Made by a program: the position numbers and the translations under genes. Shown here in pieces: positions 1-10,600 of a stretch of 64,000 nucleotides of DNA. The stretch covers positions 79,751,191 through 79,815,190 of the forward strand of contig NC_135507.1 of the NCBI RefSeq assembly GCF_052857255.1. The letters are read 5' to 3'. Under the pieces are notes generated by a model. It was not told the DNA's origin and ran no database searches. It saw only the letters and a list, made by a program, of their open reading frames with translations. The stretch's first letter is position 1. Every line of letters begins with the position of its first letter. Source of the stretch: Amblyomma americanum (taxonomy: Eukaryota; Arthropoda; Arachnida; Ixodida; Ixodidae).

Positions 1-376
1 TGAAGGGATCGACGCGCTCACCAACGCTCTAACTCAAAGTCCACACCCACGTCGTCTCCCTGTCGCTTATATCCGCCAGCCGCGACTCAGGTGCTTCAGC
101 TTTCGATGGCAGATGCCGCGGCTGGCAACATCTTTTCCTTACATTGTTATTTTATTAATAAAAAGTCACTAACAACAACATGAAACTGAAGTATATCTGA
201 TCCTGTTCTTACTATCCACGTTGCATTCTGCATAGGTAATGCGAAACTGAACAAAGGAGGGCAAAACTTCAGGGTGCCTGCCAACGTTCCCACAAGAGGA
301 CTTGACTTCGTCTGGGCAAAGCGTTCATCATTGACGGGATCCTTGACGCCCGTGGTGAGCGCATCGATCCCTTCAT
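1..376. repeat. 376 bp unit with inverted ends (copy 1)
   Basis: The first bases (TGAAGGGATCGACGCGCTCA) recur as their reverse complement at about 353-376, so the unit is bounded by inverted repeats of at least 24 bp. The homologous unit at 51750-52141 shows the arms are about 31 bp. Inside is a segment (about 250-340) that also occurs alone at 49838-49935, so this is a dispersed repeat. It could be a MITE-like element or the end of a larger retroelement; no coding capacity was seen. Confidence 0.5.
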
Positions 377-401
377 TAATGAGAATATTTATTCAATTTG
401 T

Positions 402-467
402 TTGCTACCCGTTGGTTCATGAGTTCAATGAGTACACTCAGTGAACTCACTGACCAACGAGTGGCAA
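402..467. repeat. Inverted repeat, potential hairpin (copy 1)
   Basis: Two arms starting TTTGCTACCCGTTGG and ending CCAACGAGTGGCAAA flank a short inner palindrome (GAGTTCA / TGAACTC). The same hairpin, slightly better paired, occurs at about 52160-52227 in copy 2. It lies just outside the 376 bp unit and before the LINE 3' fragment. Confidence 0.55.
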
Positions 468-479
468 ACAGAGCTCGAA

Positions 480-1305
480 AACAGTATATCCTACACATCC
501 TCCGCGGTCATACTGCCAGCTCCCCGACAACCGCCCCAAGAAGCTCACAGGGTTTTTGTATTTGTGGGCGAAAATGGCGCGCGGTTCCAATAAAGGACAG
601 CCTAATGCCAAACAACTCCTGTATTTCACTTACATACCACCAATTCTTGAATATGCCTGCCATGCATAGGACCCCCAGTTTGCTTATTTATCTCACATGA
701 CCGAGCGCGTCCAGAATAATGCTGTGTTATTTGTGGCCAATAATTACAGCTTCTCAACTAGTGTCACGTCTCTTAAAATCCACCTTGGTTTGGGATTTTT
801 AGCCAACCGTAGGAAACATTTGAGGTTCCAAATCATGCATCGCATCTATTTTAAAAAGCTGAGCATTGACAAAGACTGGTACCTGCTTTAGCCTCACTTT
901 TTCTCTAGACTTGATCATCAGTGGAATATCCCAGGGACTGAATGTAGGACAGATATTTACAAAACCTCGCTCTTTCCACGGATGACCAATGCGTGGAACC
1001 GGGTGCCAGCCGGCCTCACTGAGTGTTGCACGGATGATCATTTCGGCGCATTCTTATCTAATGTGTTACTGACGCGCAGTTCACTTGCGGGCGTCTTTCA
1101 TTTTGTTAGCGTCATTGCATCTCTGGAGTGCGGTTGTCCTCCTTCAGTGCATGCATTTCCTCATTCATTATTAGCTGTGTCATTGTATTTTTGTTATTGG
1201 TGGTACTTTCGGCCAAACAAGCAGAAGTTATTGTGTTTCCCACCCTGCATTAATGCATTCGGGCGCTGCAGCTCTCTGTAATAAATAAATTAATAAATAA
1301 ATAAA
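480..1305 (+). pseudogene. Non-LTR retrotransposon ORF2 3' end, degraded (copy 1)
   Basis: Translations in shifting frames give the C-terminal region typical of CR1/L2/jockey-type reverse transcriptase ORFs: a segment TERVQNNAVLFVANNYS, then LANRRKHLRFQIMHRIYF, then a terminal PRMTNAWNRVPAGL. Stops and frameshifts (for example TAG after WYLL near 891) show it is dead. The fragment ends in an AT-rich (AATAAAT)n-like tail at about 1279-1305, as expected for the 3' end of such LINEs. The homologue at 52264-52830 keeps one open frame over the same region. Confidence 0.75.
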
Positions 1306-1759
1306 ACCTCAGATATAGCAACACTGAAATTTAGCGGGCGTCAGCAAGGGGTACCTCAAAAGATGTCCCCAACATAATTAAGGATTTGGTCTTGTCCACA
1401 TTTCCAGAGCACACCGATGTAAAGAATTGAAGCTTCCGTAACTAACGCTGTTAAGTCCACCACTGAGGCAGTGTTGGAGGTGTATTTTCGGCTTTTGTCT
1501 TTCGGTATTTCGTTCCGCTATGATTACTAATCCCTTATCTGAGTTTTTCAGGTCAACGCAGCCAGTCATACCTAAAGTCCCTAGAAAAGTTTATCTAGGG
1601 GCTTTAGTCATACCCCGCCACCTGTCCCAGCTGAACGCACGGCCTTTCATGGCCACGCTCGCTGGTCTTTTATTTTAATTGTGTTGGAAATGTCGTTCGT
1701 CTTAAGACACTCTCCTGCCCTGGCATGACGTAAGTTAAAACGTTGTTACACCCGCATTT

Positions 1760-2215
1760 GAGGATAGGACTTCTGTCCTGCTGAAATATGAAGCACCGAG
1801 TAGGGAACTGACCAGCCAGAACGAAAGGGAGAATGTCGCTTTGAGCCCTAACCACTGGAACATGTTTGTGGACTGTAGATCGAATATAATCTATCGGATT
1901 CCGCTGACCTGCGGTAAAGTGTATGTCGGGCAGACTGGCCGTAGAATGAACTTTATATTACTCCATGATTCGCATCCCTTAGTTGAATCATGGGGCCAGC
2001 ATCTGCCTAAGCATTGTAAGACCTGCAAGCATGACGACAAAGAATGGACTCCGCTTTCCGGCAGGACTAAGGCTATCGGACGCTCCAGGGAAAAGAAAGA
2101 ACGCGAAATTGCCAAATTCTTGGAAATCGTGAGACAAAGGCCTGAAAAATGTGTTAGTGGGGCGTCCATCCACATGTATTGCAAGGAGTTGGAGTTTCTC
2201 GGGTTGACGAGATCA
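1760..2215 (+). pseudogene. Penelope-like element GIY-YIG endonuclease fragment (copy 1)
   Basis: The frame at 1841-2416 contains YRIPLTCGKVYVGQTGRRMN, the GIY-YIG-type start of the Penelope-like element endonuclease. It continues through the His/Cys region (LPKHCKTCKHD) to the terminal block CVSGASIHMYCKELEFLG. Upstream bases 1700-1840 look like the preceding part of the same polyprotein in other frames. No complete reverse transcriptase was found, so this is the 3' coding end of a truncated or decayed element. The homologue at 53640-54000 is more damaged. The GIY-YIG assignment rests on motif recognition. Confidence 0.75.
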
Positions 2216-2419
2216 TTACGCTTTTTGCTTTTTGTGTGTTGGTGTGCATGCGCTTTGTTGTTGAAGGAAGGAGGTGTTGGTGGAATAACCCAGTTGTTAG
2301 TCGGCACTCTCGTCCCGTGTGCTTCTTCCATCTTATCCCGTCCTTTTTCCGCAGTTATTTATTGTTCTTATAATGACGTTCCAACTATAGCTCCTTACAG
2401 CACTCTTCTTGAGTAATAA

Positions 2420-3335
2420 CTTCGCATGAAACGGAAGTAAGCGTACCCTTGATCCTGATCACTAACCGGAGCACTTGGTCCGCAGTTCAACCCCACACGT
2501 TAATGACGTGACGTTCGCTCTATTTAAAAGGCCAAAGCAAGAAAGGTCCACAAGTGGGCTTTTACCGCATGAGGCATATTTAGCGTTGCTTGACGACGGA
2601 ACGAATCTCTCATCCCTCAGCACAACTGTTTGGCCGAAGACCCTTTCACAAGTATTTCACCGAGAAAAGCCGAGCACCAGGCCGGAGGAAATCTTGTACC
2701 CATTAGAAAACCGGTAGATACACGGCGGCAAAGGGGATCCAACGCAGCACCTCCCAAATGCAAGGCGGACACTGTGCCACAAGGCCACCGCTTCGCGAAC
2801 TGCGACTCACACCTGCGAAAAATAAATACGACTTCCCAATCTGCCCTGAATAAAGCTAAGCTTCTATTTCCGAAATCCTTTTATTGTTAGATTCCAGTAA
2901 AATAGTGCAATTTCCACTACCTCCAGCATACTCATTTGTAAATCTAAGTGTGGAAGATTAGACTGCTAAACATAAACTTACCCAGATGTGGTCTTAGCAA
3001 AGAAGGAGTGTAACAATAACTGGAGCATATGATGAATTTTATTTGAAAAGCAACGTTGGCCATAGTCGCTGACCGGATGAATTTCTCGCGTTGGAGCGAC
3101 TGCAGATAAAAAAAGGCGGTCGAAATAAAAATTCCAAATTTTCTTGTCGTGCACTGACCGAGCACCAACCGCCTACGAACGGGCCGCTCCTGTCCCCATT
3201 TCATGAAGAAAGTCGATTAATCGCCGAATTCGACTGCCCTCCAATCTTCCGCAGCCCAAGCGAGGTGCCTTGTGGCAATGTCGAGACGGAGTCATTTGTC
3301 TTGCGCGGTGAGAAGTAGCCTCCAGCAAGCGATGC
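2420..3335. other. Duplicated non-coding stretch, nothing recognised
   Basis: AT-rich sequence between the Penelope fragment and the Tc1-like fragment. It aligns closely with about 54200-55150, so it belongs to the duplicated block. I see no exon, RNA gene or element ends. Confidence 0.5.
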
Positions 3336-3339
3336 GACT

Positions 3340-3735
3340 ATAGGGGAGGTATATTCCTGCTGACCGAAGCCGTTTCTTAATCGCTCACAAAGACACTACC
3401 TGGATGCCTATTTCCTCTTCTATCTCGGCAGCGGCAGTATGGGGACTGCAGAAGGCGGCGGTTACGATCAGCCGATCTTCATCTTCATTGAGAGATCTCG
3501 GACCTCAGCTAAGGCCAGCGTCGTCAATCCTCTCTTCTTCTAGGAAAACACGCACAATGTGGGTTATGGTCCGTACTGCGCACCCTACATCGGCAGCAAT
3601 GCTTCTCCGTGACCTGCCTTCCCTGACTAACAACACGATTTCCAATCTTGCAGCGCAGTTGGCGCGCGGCATCTCGTTTTTCCTTCTGGGGAGATCGGGA
3701 GTGCCCGAATCTAATTTATAACACCTCTTATCGTC
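3340..3735 (-). pseudogene. Tc1/mariner-like transposase N-terminal fragment (copy 1)
   Basis: On the minus strand a frame gives a helix-turn-helix block (AARLEIVLLVREGRSRRSIA, then VGCAVRTITHIVR). After a stop and frame change a second helical block (NEDEDRLIVTAAF, AAAEIEEEIGI) follows, resembling the paired-like bipartite DNA-binding domain of Tc1 transposases. No DDE/D catalytic part could be read downstream. Broken frames and the decayed duplicate at 55160-55520 mark it as an old fragment. Family is inferred from motif pattern only. Confidence 0.55.
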
Positions 3736-3739
3736 CGTC

Positions 3740-6700
3740 ACGAATATGGCGCAAGATAACACCGCTTTTATTGACTTGTTCTATCGCTAAGGCTACAACC
3801 GATCAACCGTTTATTTCAGGCAATTATTGCTTATTCCTTTATAGTCATCCTTCGGCAGAGTGGCCAAGGCTGCTACCGAAAATAACTACCAAGCATGCAG
3901 AAAACAAACAACTATCCCAATCTTTACCCTTAGCCTATGGGAGCAAGGCAGTATCAAAAAAATAAAAAATACTGACGGTGACATAGAAAAAAAATTAGTT
4001 GCAGGCGTTAAAATATATTTTAACTGCGGGAAGGGGGAGGCTATTTGAGACTCATTGCACTGATTTGAATTTGAGTGGTGACGTGACGCCGCGCAAGCGC
4101 AATGTTGCTTGGCGGCGGATCACACCAACCGCCACAGTGGGCAGTTTGCTCAATGTCCAGTTGGCAGGTAGTGATCACGTGAGAAGGTTATTTGACATGT
4201 GACAGGGTCACGTGACCTATGATGTAATCGATGGACACTGCGAGGTCACGTGACCGGACGGACGGCCACCGCGAGTATGAGCCTTAATATATTTTGCTGT
4301 GGCCTGACAGTCCGCTGAAGCCCCCTATAATACTGAGGAATGGGAACGGCCCAGCACTCTCGTTATCAGCCTTTCTATCACCCGCGGGGCCACGCCACGT
4401 CATTCCGGCACTCCGGTGATCCCCCACGTGAGCTAGTTTTTTTACTCGCAACTGTACGTGATGACAGCCGTTACGTTTCTCACAGCAGCTGCGGGTGGAA
4501 GAACGCCCTGAATCTGTTCATTGTTTATAGTCGGATGCAGCTTAAGAACGCAGCTGTTTTTGCCCTTCAAAGGACCCCGTTCCACCCTATAGACAGCGTC
4601 GGCCGATTTTTATGAATATGATAGTGTGACTAAGCAGGGCGTGGTAGATAAAAGGGGATACTCCCTTTCGTCTGTGGTCGGGGATAGACCCCTGTCTACA
4701 TTGAGGCGCCGCTGCCTGAATTGTCAGGCCAGCAAAGTCACGACAATCTGCCGACCCCTTAATTATTGGCTGGAAAGGGGAACTTTGATAGGGAAAAGCT
4801 GTAGCGTTATTTAGTTGTATCCGACTATAGTCACGACTATAGTGCAGCTTGGTCTCAGAGGATGTTTCCTTTCCCCATGTATGTCATAACGAGCACCTCT
4901 TTCCATTGTCTGCTGAACCGATTAAGCCGTGGTTATTCCCCATTGATATGCCACCCACTGGGATTTTAGGCTGGCAGATGCAAATGAATCTCGCAAGGGG
5001 GAGAAAAAGAAAGTAGGTCAAAGGGGTAAATTGGTCGACCTGAGTGGTTGGAGGGACTCCTTTAAGGGGAACTTGCCGCTTAATTCTTGATTTGTATATG
5101 ACTATAGTCAGATTCAACTCAAGCACAAAGTTCTCTCATCGTCAAGGAACCTGCGTTCGGCCAATGCAGTCGTGAGATTCTCATGATCCGCCTAGCGTAA
5201 CAACGCAGGGAACCGTTTGATAATGGAGAGATGGGACTATACCCGACCATGGAAGTAGGGGGCTATCCCCTTTCATCTGCTGCTGCCTGCGTGGAATAAA
5301 ACACGTGAAAACTTATCGAAGCATAAATTGCAAGGCCCGAAGACAGAAGAGTGGAATTGACTATCTACACAGTGTGCCCATAATATGCATTATTGTCATA
5401 GCTGCCGCCATACTATCTGGGTCCAGAAACACGGCGAAAACCTGGTCGTTTTTCTGATCCACTTATATCTCCAAGTGATCCGGGCGCAGAGTGTTGTATC
5501 TGGACTTTGCGCCCCAAAACGGCGCACCAGATGTCATGCGAAAACTACCAAGCAAAATAGAAAAGTCTCTATGCATACTAAATTACTCTATATTGTTCAT
5601 ATTTTTACTAATCGCCTTATAATTTTTCGCGCCCTGAGTCTTTGCGTATATATTTACCTCTATTCACCATGGTCTCACAGTTTCTTATTTATAACTCTGC
5701 ACTCACCATGCACTCTGCACTCTTTGACGCCGTGTTATTGCGTTTGACACTTCCCTCGATCTAGCTTGGGACTGAGTGTGCAAATTGTCCGTGCCCACCT
5801 GCTATAGGGCCTAGTAAAAGGGCGTGCTGGATTAAAAAACTTATAACAAGTTAAACAAAATTCATAGGGTACAACTCGAACCTGGCTGCACTGGTCGTAA
5901 TTGGCGCTACCATCTGATAACCTCCACTAAGTGGCCGCATGGGATAACAATGTTTCGAATGGAAATTCCGCGGTTTGTATGGTTTTAAAGGGCTGCCTCC
6001 TACCATCGTTTCTTCTTTTTTTTACTCTAGGAGACCATAAAGAGTATTCGTCCAACAGCTGCAGGAAGGGCAAACGGACACACGAAACAGAGTACAAATA
6101 TTTATTGAGAAGTTCACGGTACGAAAGTTAAAATCGCATTACAGCTGTAGCACACATCAGAAATAATTAACTGGAATCCACCATTGGAGCCCACTGGCAG
6201 CCTTGGCAGTAGCGACAGAGGCATTGTCAAAAATATCATCTGTATACATGTGCTCGAATGACAAAGAATTAACAGTGCATTTCAACAAGAAAAAAGATGC
6301 TTTAGCGCTTGAATGAAAATAAAAGCTTCCTAAACCTTGTACTGTGAAAAAAAAACAATGGTTACAACACCGGTAAAAAAAGGAGAAAAGCAAAACTTGG
6401 TCGCTGCCTAAGCTCTGAATAAGCGCAGCCGTTTCCATGTGGGCGTTTTGAATCGTAGACGCAGTCCACTTTAGCGTAACCTTCGTATTTCTCGGACCCG
6501 TGTCTCCGGTCGGTTGAGTCCTAGGCGGTGCTGAGTGCCTTCGTATGAGGCAGGCAGGTGTGGAGGAAGCAGCCCTGGAAGGAGAGGGCGAAAAACATTC
6601 AGGGGCTGTGGAGAAAGATCAATGCCTTAAACTACTCTGGGTGATTAACACTTCTGGAGAGAAGAAGTCGCGGACCTTTTGAGACCCGCACTTTGCTATT

Positions 6701-7430
6701 CGTAGTCAAAGAAGAAAACCTCGAAAATGTGAACGCAAATAATAGGTGCTAGCACGAAAAAAAATAAAAAATCTCAGGAATGAATGCCCTTGCAGAACGT
6801 TCTTCCACGCAATCCATGAGCTGATGTTTCTGAACACTGAGAGTTCCTTTCCACTGTGTCAAGTGCTTAAGATGTTGTACACATGTCTGAAAAGCTACAA
6901 CCATAATGAATGATTCATTCGAATCAGTGCGAAAGCACATTTCGTGCTACATGGAAGACGACAATGAGCCGGCAGTGCCGAGAGACGGAGCGCTCGCGCT
7001 AGGCCAGCTGGGAACAGACAAGGCAACAGACAACGGGCTGCTTTGCTCGGGGTTGGTACGGGCCGGATCACTTCTTACGCGCGAAAAGAGAAATTTGTCA
7101 TTCTGGCAACGACCTGTAGGAAGACACTGTTTCGTTTCGTGTTATTTCGACGCTAAATTTTGTGTTCTCTCCAATTTGCTGCCACAAGAGTAAATAATGA
7201 TCGGTGCATAAAGTTGCGCTTTTACATAGTGTCACGTGCACGTGGTGACCGCACGCACAGGCCTCCGCACGTACACGACCTCTGCCGAACAATCCCAAAT
7301 TACTGTGGCAATAAGCTCGGCCTTTTCGCCGAACGTAACTTATAGCGATTTTGCGTTGAAAAAATAAAAACGAACCGTGATTGAAACAGTACAGCCCATA
7401 GAGACACAGACAGAGATGCAAGATGAAGCG
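3740..7430. other. Intergenic/3' flank of kinase copy 1, no gene recognised
   Basis: Mostly unique-looking AT-rich DNA that aligns with about 55530-59900 of copy 2, with several indels: about 570 bp at roughly 4565-5130 is present only here, and about 580 bp at roughly 58020-58605 only in copy 2. Short open frames are not conserved between copies. If the kinase has polo-box exons they are not in this stretch in recognisable form. Confidence 0.5.
4172..4256. promoter_or_regulatory. Cluster of CACGTG palindromes
   Basis: Three CACGTG cores occur within about 85 bp: one in GATCACGTGAG near 4174, and two in the 12 bp palindrome GGTCACGTGACC near 4208 and 4244. CACGTG is the E-box bound by USF/Myc-type bHLH factors. 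The equivalent part of copy 2 (about 55965) has largely lost them, so function is uncertain; they could be part of an old repeat. Confidence 0.3.
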
Positions 7431-7433
7431 TAC

Positions 7434-7633
7434 CTTTCATCATGAACTCGTGGTACATGATGGCTTCGATGCTCGGCCGCCTAGCGGGCTCCGGTTGGAG
7501 AATCCACCGCATGAGGGCGCTCGCTTCGGGGGAGACAGTCGAGAGGATCTTGAATCTATTCATCTTGATTCTGACCACGGTATCCGCGTTCAACGGCGAA
7601 TCGAATGGGGGACGCCCCACTAGCAGCTTGTAC
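7434..7633 (-). CDS. Kinase copy 1, exon 5 (C-lobe)
   Basis: 200 nt between acceptor TTACGCAG and donor GTACGC. The first base completes the Met codon of CIMYKLLVGRPPF. The rest encodes the C-lobe including SPEASALMRWILQPEPARRP and SIEAIMYHEFMMKG, matching the Plk end of the kinase domain (Plk1 ...LLNDEFFTSG). The next exon would be left of this point or outside the window. Confidence 0.85.
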
Positions 7634-10600
7634 CTGCGTAAAGCAGTTTGCGGTCTGTCAGTGTCCGCTGTAATCCGCGCAGTCTGTGGCGGCCAACGTC
7701 ACAACACGACACAGCTTGAAGCAGTGCGGGCACAGCCATGCTACGACACCCCTACCGGCCAAGCGCCAGAAAATGGTAACGTAACTGTGGGCAAACGACG
7801 TTCGTGATGCACGTAAGTGCCTGGTTTTGAACGTGAAGTGCATGATCTGATTTTTTTAACATGAAGAGGAAGCTTATAGCAATTTTATGGATAATATTTC
7901 CACTGCACCAATCGTTACTTTCCTGCCTGGAAGATACATATACCCGGTTGCGTAAATGAGAATTACACCTTCAGGTTTTCAACCGTACTTTCTCGACAAA
8001 TTATTTAACGCCATTTGGCGTCTGGTGGCCGGCGTCAGCGAATTCCAAATTAAGAGGCCTCACCAGCTACGAGGCAACTCACATTTGAACTTTTTCTGTC
8101 GATAGATGGCAGCACTTAATTACCACAAAAAGGAGGGAGCTTCTATTACCCCTCCAGGTGTGTAAATTCTACCGCGACGTCTCCTCGACCGCGACACGCA
8201 AGTATTAGTTCTTCCGCGAACAAAAAGTAGGGCCGAGAACTTTCTGTGTATATCCTGCCAAAGCAGGGAGACGGAAGCACGAAAGAATAACCCGTCTCAA
8301 GGGGTGGTGGTCACAGAATAGACATTTTTCCAGTAACCCACCACTCAGCTGCCACAAGGAAATGTACGTTTTCTGGTTTGGGTCCCCCTAAGCTCCCTCG
8401 CATCTTTTCTGCGAAAATACATTTACAATGATAGGGTAAGGTGTACAGCCTGTAGTTAGAAGCAGTGTTGGTTTAGCCTAGCAAGAACAGATGAGTGTAA
8501 GTCATCTTTTCACACACCTTAGGAACACCTCCCCTTCCCGCACTTTGGCCGGCTATATATTCCGCGTATTCCTCCGTCGCCACACGCAATACAAGCCTGG
8601 TGACCGTGTACGAGTGTGGACGCCGATTCAACGACGCGGCATCTGATAAAACCTTTTTGCGCTCTCATTGTTTACACTACCAGTGCTTAGTTTGCATTGT
8701 CTTTGCTGCTGTTGACCTTACATTTTTTAAGCATCCGGCCGATGCTTCTATGACAAAAGGAGTGCCGCGATACTGTTCTACTACTTGTTTGCTTGACTTC
8801 AAAACCGTTGGCGCGCGGGAATATCACTTTGTTATGCGAGATGCGATCAGTGTTATCTAGAAGGAATGCAGCCAGACGCAACTATTTTGACATTATTCTG
8901 GGTTGATGTAATTGTTTTTAGCGCCTTATCTTGAAGGTTCCTCTTCGATGACCACCGATCACGTTTGTTGCTATACGCGTCGCCGACATCTTCAGTTTAT
9001 TTATGGGCGATAGTCACTTCAGTAACTAAATTACTGCTGAAATACTTCTTTTCATGTCTCCTTCACTGCTTATAATTTCACCACGGAACAAATCAGACTT
9101 GGGTAAAATGGTGAGATGTGTGGTTTGCAAAAGCACCGATATCGTTCTGTTGCTATTCGTGGTTACTTTGAACGCGAATTTCTTCATTGCACAAGCGACT
9201 ACAAACTGTTCTGGACAAAGTTGCTAGTAGCGGTTGATTGTTAAATATAATAAAAATTGCAAGTTAATAGAAGATGGCTAATGCAGCCATGCCAACCGCG
9301 TGTGCTCTTCCTGAACACAAAAACGGCGGCGCACCTTAATTGTCATGACGTCAGGGGTTTGAAAGCGAAACTTGCACACCTACTATGGCTGCCGGGAAAG
9401 TCTCATAATGAGCTCTTCCTTCTTTACGTTCTTTTATTTATTTTATATATTATATATTTTTCTGTATTATATATTTTATATATGTATATACGGCTCCCCT
9501 TCCGAGCGTTTTTCTGATTGAAATATTCGAATTTAGGAAGCATAGTGCAGCAGGTGCGACTAGGTGTTGCGCATACCGAGGCGTATCTAATTGGGAGAAT
9601 AAAGACGGTTGGAACACGCTTGACACATGGGAAACCGGTTCAAGAGCAAAACTGGATAATTTTGCTAGCCAGGCCATGAACTTTTGACATCACGCTATTT
9701 ACACCACAGAGATGTCTATTTTAGAGTAGGGGGCTCGGTAATCCTTGAGCTCCTTTTTGCAGATAAGGTGCAACCATGTTTACCCGCGTAGAGTGGACAG
9801 CACCTGCACTGATAACGCGAACTTTCTGGCAGAGATATGCCTGGTCGCGAGGAGAATTGGGGAAAAAGAGCGACGCTCAAGCAAAGATTCGTTAGAGAGC
9901 AGATGTTTCGATGCCGGTCCGACACATGGTTTGAGCATGGTCAATCCAACTCAACCACTGCGTGTTTACATGAACTCGATTTTAGTGATTCGAGACCGGT
10001 TCAGCTGTAGCGACACCAAGCGTCGAGTAAGCAGTAACAGCCTGCAAGATTAAGGCACGCCATCGCTGTATCGGCGGTGCGACGGCGCACGTGGAAAGGA
10101 AGTTCGCATTTATCCCCTTCCCTCTCAATAATCATACTTTTCGACCCAACAGCGTTTACAAGCACATCGGTTCAGGGTCAAGTTTAGTCACCTACCCCTT
10201 TACGGCGGAATTGAATGGACCCGACCCGTCGACTCCCAGCTCGGCGTGCGTACCAGTACCGGTGTTCAAACAACCAGCCGTGTGGGTTCATGTAAGCGCT
10301 GGCCGCTATCGGCTCGAAGCCCTCCTATGAGGAATATTTGCAGCTTCATTCTTCAATTTTATAGACACCTGGGTCACTGCGCCCTTGCGCTGGGCAAGGA
10401 ACAATGCTGTTCCCCCACACTGTCCTAAACAGGGAGCCCCCATCCTTTGTTTTGGCACTAACAATGCCTTATTTGCGTGTCTGCCGGGAAGGGAGGGGGG
10501 GTGGGCACTTTTGGGTGTGGCCTTGCATTCCACTTCCTTTCCGCACCAAAAGCTCGAGCAAGAAAGAAACGCAGAAATCTTTTCCGAATACAGCCCAAGC

